Counted from the first letter of the stretch, positions 51,964 to 60,766 are shown. The stretch is 64,000 nt of DNA from Inquilinus ginsengisoli_A (GCF_031453975.1 NZ_JAVDPW010000016.1:73790-137789), one strand, 5' to 3'. The notes: a model not told the origin generated them from the letters alone. Numbers and translations are program-made.

Positions 51964-53571
51964 TCAGCTCTCGATCCAGGCGCGGTCGGCGGTGATGTCG
52001 CCGTCGCTGCGCAGCACCGCCCCCTTCACCGTGGACGCCAGGGCGGCGAAGGCCAGCGGCTCGTACAGCGGCGCCCAATAGGCCTCGCGCATGATCAGGG
52101 CCTGGGCCTCGTCCAGGATGGTCTGGCGCCTGGCCTCGTCGAATTCCACCCGCTGCGCGTCGATCAGCTTGTCCAGCTCCGGGTCCTTGCGGAAGTTGCG
52201 GTTCAGCGACCCCTGGCTGTGGAACTCCGGGTACAGGATGTCGGCGTCGGTATAGCCGTAGCCGGTGAAGACGATGTGGTGCTCGCCCTTGCCCGACAGC
52301 ACCGCCCATTCGCCGGTCGGCAGCGACTGGATCTCCAGCTCCACCCCGATCTCGCGCAACTGCGCCTGCACGATCTCGGCGGCGCGCCGGATCGGCGGCG
52401 TGTCGGCGGTGATCATGCGCAGCTTCAGGCCGCTGCCATGGCCGGCCTCGGCCAGCAGCGCCTTGGCCTTGGCGGGATCATAGGGATAGCCCTGGGTCTC
52501 CACCGCCTTGGAGTAGCCGGGGATGGTCGACGCGATCGGGCCGTGCGCGACCACGCCGTTGCCGTCCAGCGCGAAGGCCAGCACCTTCTGCGCGTCGATG
52601 GCGTGGCTGATGGCGCGGCGCATGCGGATGTCGTCGAACGGCGCCATACCCTGGTTGAAGGCCAAGGCGCGGATGATCTGTGCCGGGCGGGACAGCAGCT
52701 GGACCTCGCCGTCCTGGCGCAGCCGGCGGACGGCGTCGGCCGGCACCGCCTGGCCGGTGGCCAGCGCGTCGATCTCGCCGGTCTCCAGCGCCGCGATCCG
52801 GGTCGAATCCTCCGGGAAATACAGCAGCTGCAGCCCGTCCGGCGCGGCGACGGGCCCGCATTTGTAATCGTCGAAGCGGGCCAGGGTGATGCCGCTGTCC
52901 GGCGCCCAGCCGGTGAAGCGGAACGGGCCGCAGCCGACCGGGTTGCGGCCGAACTGGTCGCCCAGCTTCTCGACCGACTGGCGCGGCACGATCCCGGCGT
53001 AGGAGCTGGCGATGCCGATCCAGACCGGCACGAAGGGTTCCTTGAAGCGGTAGGCTACGGTCAGCCGGTCCACCACCTCGGCGGTGTCGAACGGGCCCAT
53101 CAGGAAGGCGGCGGGGGCGGCGGTGGCCGGGTCCATCATCCGCCGCGTGGTCCAGGCGCAGGCCTCGGCATCGGCCGGACTGCCGTCATGGAAGGTCACG
53201 CCGTCGCGCAGATGGAACAGGATGGTCTTGTTGCCGTCGCTGAACTCCCAGCGTTCGGCCAGGCCGGGTACCACCTTGCCCTCGGTGTCGATCCGGGCCA
53301 GCGGCTCGTAGATGAAAAGGTTGGTGTAGTCCGAGATCGACAGCGCGGTCTTGTGCGGGTCCAGGCTGTCCGGCTCCTGGTCGCGGCCGATGCGCAGCGT
53401 GCCGCCCCGGCCCTCGGCGCGGGCGGCCTGGAATGGCACCCCTGACAGGGCCGCGGCGCCGGCCAGCGCGCCGAAGCCGGCCAGCACCTGCCGCCGGCCC
53501 AGCGCGTGGCGCTGGGCATGGGCGTAGGTGAGGGACAGGAAGTCCCGCGGATCCATGCGATCGAACGCCAT
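51964..53571 (-). CDS. Oligopeptide ABC importer binding protein, Tat-type signal, operon 2
   Basis: 535 residues. The N-terminus carries a twin-arginine signal (GRRQVLAGFGALAGAAALSG, Arg26-Arg27; cleavage likely after AARA near residue 52), unlike the Sec-type signal of the operon 1 protein. The mature SBP_bac_5 domain has GGTLRIGRDQEPDSLDPHK, ERWEFSDGNKTILFHLRDGVTFHDGSPAD and GCGPFRFTGWAPDSGITLARFDDY. It lies between the D-aminopeptidase-like gene and the permeases, so its ligand is probably the peptide class those hydrolases act on. Confidence 0.93.
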   Translation of the reverse strand: MAFDRMDPRDFLSLTYAHAQRHALGRRQVLAGFGALAGAAALSGVPFQAARAEGRGGTLRIGRDQEPDSLDPHKTALSISDYTNLFIYEPLARIDTEGKVVPGLAERWEFSDGNKTILFHLRDGVTFHDGSPADAEACAWTTRRMMDPATAAPAAFLMGPFDTAEVVDRLTVAYRFKEPFVPVWIGIASSYAGIVPRQSVEKLGDQFGRNPVGCGPFRFTGWAPDSGITLARFDDYKCGPVAAPDGLQLLYFPEDSTRIAALETGEIDALATGQAVPADAVRRLRQDGEVQLLSRPAQIIRALAFNQGMAPFDDIRMRRAISHAIDAQKVLAFALDGNGVVAHGPIASTIPGYSKAVETQGYPYDPAKAKALLAEAGHGSGLKLRMITADTPPIRRAAEIVQAQLREIGVELEIQSLPTGEWAVLSGKGEHHIVFTGYGYTDADILYPEFHSQGSLNRNFRKDPELDKLIDAQRVEFDEARRQTILDEAQALIMREAYWAPLYEPLAFAALASTVKGAVLRSDGDITADRAWIES

Positions 53572-53606
53572 GTGATGTTCCCCCGTTCGAGGTGCCCGAC
53601 GCGACT

Positions 53607-55232
53607 TCAGCGCGTGCGGGCCATGTGCAGCCGCTTGGTGCGGTCGTCGTTCAGCACGATGCCGTCGGCGACGCTGCGGATGGTGAACTCCCAGCCGCCC
53701 GCCTCGGCCGCGCCGGGCTTCGGCGGCGTGTCGGCGGTGGCCCGGCGCGGCACGGCCAGGTGCAGGTCGGGCGCGCGGGCCTCCAGCGCCGTCTCCCACA
53801 CCCCATGCGGCGTGCGCAGGCGCAGCACGGTCTCGCCCTGATCCTCGCCGATCTCGGCCTCGAAGCCGGTGGTGGCGTCCCAGTAGCGCCCGGCCAGGCC
53901 GGGGGCGATCGGCAGGGCGGTGTCGGACAGGCGGCGGAACCGCTGAGGGCGGCCGAACCAGCGTGTGTCGACATCGCCGTCGTCGCGCGGTGTGAACTCC
54001 AGCGGCACGATGCCCCGTTCCGGCATGAAGGCGCCGTCGCCGACCTGCTCGATCGGCATGCCGCTGTTCATGTTGCTGACGAAGACCGGCTGCCCGTCCT
54101 TGAGCGCGACCCCGAACACGTCGTCGCCGCCCTCGGCCCGGTACAGGCCGACGGCCCGGGTCAGCCGTTCGGTCGCCGCCGTCGTGCGCGGCGGGCCGAC
54201 CTCCTCGCCCAGCGCCAGGTCGAGGATGCGACGGGCCAGCGAGAACGGGCCCATATCGTCGGTGTTGCCGAGGATGACGACGCCGATCCCGGCCTCCGGG
54301 AAGCGCACCGATTCCGACCGGCCGCCGGCGACGCCGCCGCCATGGCCGATGCTGGACAGGCCGCGGTAGCGGCAGGTGACCAGGCCGAGGCCGTAGGGCG
54401 AGGGGATGCCGTCGATCGCGGCGCCCGGCGCCGACATCCGGGCGATCATCTCCGGCGTGCCGACCTTCGGCGCGTCGAGATTGGCCAGCCAGAGGGTCAT
54501 GTCCTCCAGCGTCGAGACCATGCCGCCCTCGCCGCCCAGCACCACGCCCCATTGCGCCTTGTGCCAGCCGCCGTCGGGGCCGCGGGTGTGGTGGTCGGCC
54601 AGCCGCGGCAGGATCTCGGAATCCCAGCGCATCAGCCGGGTGTCGCGCATGCCGAGCGGGCCGGTGATGCGGTCCTCCAGCAGCGCGTTGAAGCTCTTGC
54701 CCGAGACCTGCTCGACGATCTCCGACAGCAGGAAGAAGCCGGTGTTGCAGTAGATCAGGCTCTCGCCCGGCCGGAAGTTGACGGCCTTGTGGCCGGCGAT
54801 GATCCGCCGTGCCCCGGCCCGGGTTGAGGGCGCGCCGATATCCAGCCCGCCCAGGGTCATGATCTCCAGGAAGTCGCGCAGGCCGCCGACATTGGCGGCG
54901 AGGTGGCGCAATGTCACGGTCTCGGGGAAGTCCGGCAGCCACGGCAGGTGGCGGCGGACGTCGTCCTGCATCGACAGCTTGCCCTCGGCCTCCAGCATCA
55001 GTGCCAGCAGCACGGTGAACTGCTTGGTCTGCGACCCGATGCGGATGACGGTGCGCTCGTCGATCGGCACGCCATGGGCCAGGTCGGCCATGCCGTAGCA
55101 GCCGCGGTGGATCTCGCGCCCGTGCCGCAGGACGCGGACCGAAGCGCCGGGTGAATCCGGCCTGGTCCAGCGCGCGAACAGCGCATCGACGCGCGTGTTG
55201 AAGTCGGGTGGCAGGGGGCGGTCATGGGTCAT
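53607..55232 (-). CDS. S12-family serine hydrolase, D-aminopeptidase-like
   Basis: 541 residues. A class C beta-lactamase/DD-peptidase fold: SxxK at Ser67-Lys70 (GSQTKQF), the YxN triad member at Tyr161-Cys-Asn163, and HGGG in IGHGGGVAGGRS. About 190 residues follow the catalytic domain and resemble the beta-barrel extensions of the Ochrobactrum D-aminopeptidase (520 residues), which releases N-terminal D-residues. No signal peptide, so cytoplasmic. The gene is 24 bp after the M81 gene and 35 bp before the binding-protein gene. Substrate is inferred from architecture and context. Confidence 0.85.
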   Translation of the reverse strand: MTHDRPLPPDFNTRVDALFARWTRPDSPGASVRVLRHGREIHRGCYGMADLAHGVPIDERTVIRIGSQTKQFTVLLALMLEAEGKLSMQDDVRRHLPWLPDFPETVTLRHLAANVGGLRDFLEIMTLGGLDIGAPSTRAGARRIIAGHKAVNFRPGESLIYCNTGFFLLSEIVEQVSGKSFNALLEDRITGPLGMRDTRLMRWDSEILPRLADHHTRGPDGGWHKAQWGVVLGGEGGMVSTLEDMTLWLANLDAPKVGTPEMIARMSAPGAAIDGIPSPYGLGLVTCRYRGLSSIGHGGGVAGGRSESVRFPEAGIGVVILGNTDDMGPFSLARRILDLALGEEVGPPRTTAATERLTRAVGLYRAEGGDDVFGVALKDGQPVFVSNMNSGMPIEQVGDGAFMPERGIVPLEFTPRDDGDVDTRWFGRPQRFRRLSDTALPIAPGLAGRYWDATTGFEAEIGEDQGETVLRLRTPHGVWETALEARAPDLHLAVPRRATADTPPKPGAAEAGGWEFTIRSVADGIVLNDDRTKRLHMARTR

Positions 55233-55256
55233 GGCATCCTCCCGGAGAAGCAGATG

Positions 55257-56720
55257 TCAGGCGAAGGGGTTCTCGACGCGCGGCCAGAACGGCACGCGGC
55301 GCTTGGTGAAGGCGATGTCGCCGAAGCTGGGCGGGATGGCGCCCGGTGTGGTCACGTATCGGATCTCGGCCGCGATCGGGGCGAAGCCGGCGTAGAAATG
55401 CTGGGTCGACTTCACCACCACGATCGCCTTCTGCGACAGGTCGATGCCGAAGGCGGTGTAGGCGTCGGGCCAGAAGGTCTGACTGCGCAGCGTCACCAGC
55501 ACCAGGTCGACGCCGTTCGCCGCCTGCACCCAGACGCCGCGGCCCAGCGGCGACTTCTCCTCGCCCAGCCCGGTCTGGAACAGGGCCGGCAGCACGCGCT
55601 TGACGGTGATGCGCAGATCGACCGGGTCGCCCGAGGCCGGGCCGCATTTGCCGCCGATGCGCAGGTCGAAGCTGGCGCCCTCGCCGGCCTCCTCGCACAG
55701 CGCCACCGCCTGCGGGTCCCAGTAGCTGCCGCTGACCACATTGCCGATGCCGCGGTCCAGGATGCGGCGCAGGATGAAGGTGCTGTCGCCCGGCGCGCCG
55801 CCGCCGGCATTGTCGGCGACATCGGCCAGCACCACCGGGCCGTGCGGCGCCGCCAGGGCGCGGTCCAGGGCCTCGTCCACCGTGTCGTGCGGCGTCGCCG
55901 TGGCGTGGCGCAGGTCCCAGATCTCCTGGCCCAGCCGCTCGGCCAGGGCCCGGGCCCGGCCGCGGTCGCCATCGGCCACCACCAGCATGCGGGCGCCGAC
56001 CTCCTCGACGTCGCCCCAGGGGAAGCCGTGGCTGAAGGTGACCGACAGGATGCCGTCGCGGCCCTCCAGCGCCTGCATCCGGTCGACGAAGCCGCGCATC
56101 GGCTCGACCGGGGTGCGCCACATCCCGACCATGCGGCAGTCGTACAGCGCCATCACCGGCCGCACCTCGCCGCGCCGGGCGCGCAGGCACAGCTCGTACA
56201 GCTCGACCGCGCGGGGGGCGAGGTCGACATGCGGGTATTCCTTGAAGCCGATGACCGCGGTGGCGTTGTCGATCATGCGGTCGGTCAGGTGGCAATGCAG
56301 GTCGAACTCCAGCCCCACCGGCACGTCCGGCCCGACGATCGCCCGCACGCGCTCCAGCGTGTCGCCCTCGCAGTCGTCATAGCCGTCGGCGACCATGGCG
56401 CCATGCATCAGCAGCAGCACGATGTCGACCGGGCCGGCCTGGCGCAGATCATCGAGGATGTCGTCGCGCAGCGATTCGTAGAGGGCGCGGATGGTGCGGC
56501 CGGCCGGCTGGGCGAAGGCCGAGACGCTCTCGACGATCTCATGCCCGTCGCGCTCGGCCAGCTGCCGCCAGGTCTTCTGGCAGATGGTGTCGGCGGCGGT
56601 GTCGTCCAGGCTGGCGTCGCGCCGGCGATAGCTCTCCGGCGCATAGAAGCTGGCGGCGCCGGTCGGCAGCGGCGAGAAGGTGTTGGTCTCCGTGACCAGG
56701 GCGGCGATGAAGATCTTCAC
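55257..56720 (-). CDS. M81-family metallopeptidase (MlrC/microcystinase C-like)
   Basis: 487 residues, the size of MlrC. The N-terminal VTETNTFSPLPTG, MHGAMVADGYDDCEGD, and the metal-binding EFDLHCHLTDRM are diagnostic, and a C-terminal MlrC domain follows (GGKCGPASGDPV). MlrC completes breakdown of linearised microcystin; most relatives have unknown peptide-like substrates. The GTG at 56720 overlaps the oxidase stop (GTGA) and has GGAGG 7 nt upstream. In this operon it probably cleaves imported modified peptides. Confidence 0.9.
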   Translation of the reverse strand: MKIFIAALVTETNTFSPLPTGAASFYAPESYRRRDASLDDTAADTICQKTWRQLAERDGHEIVESVSAFAQPAGRTIRALYESLRDDILDDLRQAGPVDIVLLLMHGAMVADGYDDCEGDTLERVRAIVGPDVPVGLEFDLHCHLTDRMIDNATAVIGFKEYPHVDLAPRAVELYELCLRARRGEVRPVMALYDCRMVGMWRTPVEPMRGFVDRMQALEGRDGILSVTFSHGFPWGDVEEVGARMLVVADGDRGRARALAERLGQEIWDLRHATATPHDTVDEALDRALAAPHGPVVLADVADNAGGGAPGDSTFILRRILDRGIGNVVSGSYWDPQAVALCEEAGEGASFDLRIGGKCGPASGDPVDLRITVKRVLPALFQTGLGEEKSPLGRGVWVQAANGVDLVLVTLRSQTFWPDAYTAFGIDLSQKAIVVVKSTQHFYAGFAPIAAEIRYVTTPGAIPPSFGDIAFTKRRVPFWPRVENPFA

Positions 56721-57871
56721 TTGCGGGCCTCCATCTGGGTGGTGTCGGCGGCGAACCGCCCGGGCGCCAGGGCCGCGGCGGTGACGCCCAGCGCGGCGAG
56801 GTCGTCGGGCACGGTGTCGCCGTTCAGCAGGGCGGCGCCCAGCCGGGCCATGGCCGGCGCGGTCTGGAAGCCGTAGCCGCCCTGGCCGGCGCACCAGAAG
56901 AAACCGGGGGCAGCCGGGTCGAAGCCCAGCACCGGGGTCTTGTCGGCGACGAAGCTACGCAGCCCGGCCCAGCGATGCGACAGGCGCCGGATCTGCAGCG
57001 TGGTCGCGCCCTCGATCCGGTCGACCGCGATGGCGATGTCGATCTCTTCCGGCTGCGCGTCGCAGGGCGGGCTCGGCGTCTCGTCGGCGGGGGATCCCAG
57101 CAGCTTGCCGGCATCCGGTTTGAAGTAGAAGCGCTCGTCCAGGTCGACCATCGCCGGCCAGTCGTCGATGGCGTGGCCGGGCGCGTCGAACAGGAAGGCG
57201 GTGCGCCGCTTCGGCACCAGCCCGACCGGGGCGATGCCGGCCAGGGCGGCGACGGCGTCGGCCCACGCGCCGGCGGCGTTGACCACGATGCCGGCCTCGA
57301 CCGGCCCGGCCGCGGTCTCGACCCGCCAGCCGCCGCCCGGCAGCGGCCGCAGCGCCGTGACCTCGGCCCCGGTGCGGACCAGCCCGCCCTGGCGGCGCAG
57401 GCCGCGCAGCGACCCCTGCAGCATGCCGTTGGTGTCGAGGTCCAGCGACTCCGGCTCGAACACCGCGCCGGCGATCCGGTGCGGCTGCAGCACCGGCATC
57501 CGGGCCGCGGCCTCGGCGGCGTCCACCCGGCGCACGCTGGGGGCCAGCCGGCCCAGGATCCCCGCCTGCCGGTCCAGCGCCGCGTCCTGCCCTTCGACCC
57601 CGACATGCAGCGTGCCGCGCGGCCGGGTCAGGGTGAAATCAGCGAAATCGGTCGGGGGTGCCCGGAAGAAGCCGCGGCTGCCGGTCGACAGCGCCCGCAC
57701 CGTGGCGTTGCCGTAGGTCTCGGAGAACAGCGCGGCGGACCGGCCGCTGGAGTGGTAGCCCGGCTGGATCTCGCGCTCGAGCAGCAGCACCCGCCGCCCC
57801 GGCGCAACCGCCGCAGCCAGCGACGCCCCGGCGATGCCTCCCCCGATCACGGCGACGTCGACGACGTCCAT
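56717..57871 (-). CDS. FAD-dependent amine/D-amino-acid oxidoreductase (DAO family)
   Basis: 384 residues. The FAD-binding GGGIAGAS fingerprint is at 10-17, followed by LLEREIQPGYHSSGRSA, and the C-terminal GQGGYGFQTAPAMARL completes the Rossmann domain. The family covers D-amino-acid, sarcosine and related oxidases or dehydrogenases. First gene of the operon oxidase-M81-S12-importer, reading away from the XRE-cupin gene. A role in deaminating D-amino acids freed by the D-aminopeptidases is the simplest reading, but oxidation of an N-substituted amino acid is also possible. Confidence 0.87.
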   Translation of the reverse strand: MDVVDVAVIGGGIAGASLAAAVAPGRRVLLLEREIQPGYHSSGRSAALFSETYGNATVRALSTGSRGFFRAPPTDFADFTLTRPRGTLHVGVEGQDAALDRQAGILGRLAPSVRRVDAAEAAARMPVLQPHRIAGAVFEPESLDLDTNGMLQGSLRGLRRQGGLVRTGAEVTALRPLPGGGWRVETAAGPVEAGIVVNAAGAWADAVAALAGIAPVGLVPKRRTAFLFDAPGHAIDDWPAMVDLDERFYFKPDAGKLLGSPADETPSPPCDAQPEEIDIAIAVDRIEGATTLQIRRLSHRWAGLRSFVADKTPVLGFDPAAPGFFWCAGQGGYGFQTAPAMARLGAALLNGDTVPDDLAALGVTAAALAPGRFAADTTQMEARK

Positions 57872-57930
57872 CCCGCAGCCTCCCTGTTTTCAACAGCCTG
57901 GAGGTCTATGAGTGTATATGTCAAATAAAA

Positions 57931-57947
57931 TATCGGATCGGAAAATT
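57931..57947. promoter_or_regulatory. Shared 17-bp motif, copy 1 (oxidase operon/XRE-cupin promoter)
   Basis: TATCGGATCGGAAAATT lies in an unusually AT-rich 145-bp divergent promoter region, 60 bp before the oxidase start. It matches 14 of 17 positions with TATCGGATAGGGGAATT at 60623, in the promoter region of the M55 D-aminopeptidase. Both could bind one regulator. Confidence 0.4.
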
Positions 57948-57950
57948 CAT

Positions 57951-57969
57951 GGTTCTTGCGATAAGAACC
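57951..57969. promoter_or_regulatory. Inverted repeat between oxidase operon and XRE-cupin gene
   Basis: GGTTCTT (57951-57957) and AAGAACC (57963-57969) are exact complements with a 5-bp spacer, 47 bp before the XRE-cupin start and 80 bp before the oxidase start. Candidate operator for the XRE-cupin protein. Confidence 0.45.
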
Positions 57970-58016
57970 GCTGTCGACATACGCTGGTCATCCTTGTCGC
58001 CACCTCCGGTCCGTGC

Positions 58017-58625
58017 ATGTCCACTCAACCCAAGCTCGGGGAATGCCTGAAGGCGCTGCGGCGCCGGCATGGCTGGACGCTGCAGGATGTCAGCACCCGG
58101 ACCGGGGTTGCGGTCTCGACCCTGTCCAAGGTCGAGAACGACCAGATGTCGCTGACCTACGACAAGCTGCTGCAGATCAGCGAAGGGCTGGGCATCAACC
58201 TGGCCGAGCTGCTGGCGACGCCGGCGGTGGCCGGGGAGACGCTGGCCCGCCGCTCGGTCAGCCTGCCCGACGAGGGGCTGCTGCAGGTCACGCCCAGCTA
58301 CGACTACCTCTACCTGTGCACTGAGATCCAGCGGAAGCGGATGGTGCCGGTGATCGCCCGGGTGAAGGCGCGCAGCCTGGCCGAGTTCGGCCCGCTGGTG
58401 CGCCATTCCGGCGAGGAGTTCATCTACGTGCTGGAGGGCGCGATCGAGGTGCACACCGAGCACTACGCCCCGGTCCGGCTGGACAAGGGCGGCAGCATCT
58501 ACCTCGACAGCACCATGGGCCACGGCTATGTCGCGGTGAGTGATGGCGAGGCCACCGTGCTCGGCGTCTGCTCCAGCCCCGAGCCCGACCTCGAAGGCAC
58601 GCTGCGCTCGCTGTTCACGATCTGA
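58017..58625 (+). CDS. XRE-family regulator with cupin domain (copy 2)
   Basis: 202 residues: HTH_3 at about 7-62 (LGECLKALRRRHGWTLQDVS, then KVENDQMSLTYDKL) and a cupin_2 at about 120-190 (HSGEEFIYVLEGAIEVHTEH, STMGHGYVAVSDG). Roughly 60% identical by eye to the regulator at 30579-31208. Divergent from the oxidase-M81-S12-importer operon, which it probably controls in response to a ligand bound by the cupin. The ATG at 58017 is taken from alignment with copy 1; its ribosome-binding site is weak. Confidence 0.9.
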   Translation: MSTQPKLGECLKALRRRHGWTLQDVSTRTGVAVSTLSKVENDQMSLTYDKLLQISEGLGINLAELLATPAVAGETLARRSVSLPDEGLLQVTPSYDYLYLCTEIQRKRMVPVIARVKARSLAEFGPLVRHSGEEFIYVLEGAIEVHTEHYAPVRLDKGGSIYLDSTMGHGYVAVSDGEATVLGVCSSPEPDLEGTLRSLFTI

Positions 58626-58779
58626 AGCCGCCCGCGGTAACGTCGCTGCGGGAGCGGTCGAACAGGACCTTCGACAGACCGGCCCTGTCCATGCAGACTC
58701 CGGGCCAGCCGCTGATGGCTGCCACGGCGCGACCGGACCGGCAGCAGGTCCGGCCGCCGGCACAACGAGACAAGTCGAT

Positions 58780-59700
58780 ATGCCCATAAAGATACCCGAT
58801 GACCTTCCCGCCCGCGCCACGCTCGATGCGGAAGGGGTCATGGTGATGCGCGAGGCGGATGCGGTGCGCCAGGACATCCGGCCGATGCGCATCGGCCTGC
58901 TGAACCTGATGCCCGACAAGATCAGGACCGAGGCGCAGCTCGCGCGGCTGCTCGGCGCCACGCCGCTCCAGGTGGAGCTGACGCTGGTCAAGATGACCCA
59001 CCACGTGCCGCGCAACACGCCCAGCGAGCACATCATCTCCTTCTACCGTGACTGGGAGGACATCCGGGCCGAGAAGTTCGACGGCTTCATTGTCACCGGC
59101 GCCCCGGTGGAGACCATGCCGTTCGAGCAGGTGACCTATTGGGACGAGCTGCGCCGCGTCTTCGACTGGACCCAGACCCATGTGCACAGCAGCTTCAACA
59201 TCTGCTGGGGCGCCCAGGCGGCGGTGCACCATTTCCACGGCATGCCGAAATATCCGCTGCCGGAGAAGGCGTTCGGCGTGTACCGCCACCTGAATCTTTC
59301 GCCGGCCTCGCCCTATCTCAGGGGCTTCTCCGACGATTTCGCGATCCCGGTGTCGCGCTGGACCGAGGTGCGGCGCGAGGACATTCCGCCGGAGAGCGGG
59401 ATGAGCGTCCTGATGCAGTCCGACGAGGCGGGCCTGTGCCTGCTGGACGATCCGCGCCATCGGTCGCTGCACATGTTCAACCACATCGAATACGATTCCA
59501 GCTCGCTCGGCGACGAGTACTTCCGGGACCTGGCGGCCCGCAAACCCATCGCCATCCCGCGCAACTACTTCCCGAAGGACGACCCCACCCGCCAGCCCGA
59601 GAACCGCTGGCGCAGCCACGCCCACCTGCTGTTCGGCAACTGGATCAACCGGCTGTACCAGACCACGCCGTTCGACACGGCGGAGATCGGAAACCCCTGA
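58780..59700 (+). CDS. metA: Homoserine O-acyltransferase (MetA family)
   Basis: 306 residues; acylates homoserine with succinyl- or acetyl-CoA for methionine synthesis. The catalytic Cys142 lies in NICWGAQAAVHHF, and HIEYDSSSLGDEY gives the His/Glu pair. Length and motifs match MetA, not MetX. Whether succinyl- or acetyl-CoA is used depends on one residue I cannot assign safely. The 154 bp upstream are GC-rich and hold no SAM riboswitch I recognise. Second methionine gene of the window after metE. Confidence 0.95.
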   Translation: MPIKIPDDLPARATLDAEGVMVMREADAVRQDIRPMRIGLLNLMPDKIRTEAQLARLLGATPLQVELTLVKMTHHVPRNTPSEHIISFYRDWEDIRAEKFDGFIVTGAPVETMPFEQVTYWDELRRVFDWTQTHVHSSFNICWGAQAAVHHFHGMPKYPLPEKAFGVYRHLNLSPASPYLRGFSDDFAIPVSRWTEVRREDIPPESGMSVLMQSDEAGLCLLDDPRHRSLHMFNHIEYDSSSLGDEYFRDLAARKPIAIPRNYFPKDDPTRQPENRWRSHAHLLFGNWINRLYQTTPFDTAEIGNP

Positions 59701-59705
59701 GGCCA

Positions 59706-59734
59706 GGGGCCATCGCCGCCTTCGCGATGGCCCC
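59706..59734. terminator. Bidirectional hairpin between metA and the M55 gene
   Basis: GGGGCCATCGC (59706-59716) and GCGATGGCCCC (59724-59734) form a perfect 11-bp stem with a 7-nt loop, between two convergent stops (59700 and 59747). Confidence 0.65.
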
Positions 59735-59746
59735 GACCCGCCGCGC

Positions 59747-60574
59747 CTACATCGTGGCGGTGGCGCTGTAGCCGAACAGGAACATCAGGAATTTCGACAG
59801 GTCGACCGCATCCGTCGCCTCGTAGCGGATGGTGTAGGTGTCGACCTGGGTGATGAAGCGCAGATAGGCCAGGTGCTCGACCGGCAGGCGGTGGCGGAAC
59901 CGGACCTCCAGCGCCATCGGCGCTTTCAGCCGGAACGGCTTGGCCTCGCCGATCCGGGCGATGGCGCGCTTCACCCCCTCGCGCACCGCGGCATGGGCCA
60001 CCGCCGGGGTCAGGCTGCGCGCCGACCGGGTGCTGTGCGCCCATTTCACCGTGGTGGTCTCGATGTCGCCGACGATGTCGCGGATCTCGGCCACCGCCAC
60101 GTCGTCGCCCGAGGCGTAGATCACCGGCACGCCAAAGTGCCCGGCGATGGCGGCGTTCAGCCCCGCCTCGTTCAGCACCTGGCCATTGACCCGCACCTCC
60201 TGGAAGGCGCTGCCGCTCAGCGTGTGCGACAGCACCCCGCCGCGATTGCTGGCACCGGCGTGGTAGCCGATCAGCAGGGCGCCGGCGAAGTCCCCGACCT
60301 CGACCCCCTGCATCATGGTCAGCGGCCGCGGCCAGCTGCGCACGATCTGGGTGTAGTCCGGCAGCTTCTCGATCTTCAGGCTCTCGCCATTGCCGTGGGA
60401 ATCGCTGACCACGATCTCGGTCGCGCCGGCCTCATGCGCGGCCTCGCAGGCGGCGACCACGGTGTCGGTCATCCAGTCGCGCGCCCGCTCGTATTCGAAG
60501 CCCTCGGGGGCAAGGTGGTCGCGGGTGACCACACCGACGATGCCTTCGATGTCGGCGGAGATGTAGAGACGCAA
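59747..60574 (-). CDS. M55-family D-aminopeptidase (DppA-like)
   Basis: 275 residues. All zinc ligands expected from B. subtilis DppA are in place: Asp8 and Glu10 (SADIEGIVG), His60 (SDSHGNGES), His105 (GYHAGASN) and Glu136 (NEAGLN), with His117 in the position of the active-site His. DppA forms a decamer and removes N-terminal D-residues, preferring D-Ala. The gene is convergent with metA and divergent from the three-domain fusion gene. Its promoter region carries the motif shared with the oxidase operon promoter. Confidence 0.92.
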   Translation of the reverse strand: MRLYISADIEGIVGVVTRDHLAPEGFEYERARDWMTDTVVAACEAAHEAGATEIVVSDSHGNGESLKIEKLPDYTQIVRSWPRPLTMMQGVEVGDFAGALLIGYHAGASNRGGVLSHTLSGSAFQEVRVNGQVLNEAGLNAAIAGHFGVPVIYASGDDVAVAEIRDIVGDIETTTVKWAHSTRSARSLTPAVAHAAVREGVKRAIARIGEAKPFRLKAPMALEVRFRHRLPVEHLAYLRFITQVDTYTIRYEATDAVDLSKFLMFLFGYSATATM

Positions 60575-60622
60575 TCTTCCCTCCCATGGCTGGTTTCCGG
60601 AAAGGCTAAGGGCAATCGGATT

Positions 60623-60639
60623 TATCGGATAGGGGAATT
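60623..60639. promoter_or_regulatory. Shared 17-bp motif, copy 2 (M55/fusion-gene promoter)
   Basis: TATCGGATAGGGGAATT, 49 bp before the M55 start in the 192-bp divergent region, matches the site at 57931 at 14 of 17 positions. ATCGGAT is also repeated directly at 60615-60621 and 60624-60630. Confidence 0.4.
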
Positions 60640-60766
60640 TTTAGCGGATCATAGAAACAATGGTTATGTCGGGGCCGCAAGTCCCTTGCCGCCACGGCAC
60701 CGGCGATGCTTTTCTCGCCGGTACGACCCGATCGCGCCGCCGCCAGCCTTCCGGAGACCCGTCCCG

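Noticed and set aside
58626..58779. SAM riboswitch upstream of metA
   Set aside because: SAM-II-type leaders are common before metA in alphaproteobacteria, but none of the conserved core sequences could be found in these GC-rich 154 bp. A covariance search would settle it.
58784..58792. ATAAAGATA at the metA start as a half of the SahR/SamR-like operator seen at metE
   Set aside because: Only one arm is present and it is inside the coding sequence for residues 2-5; no inverted partner follows.
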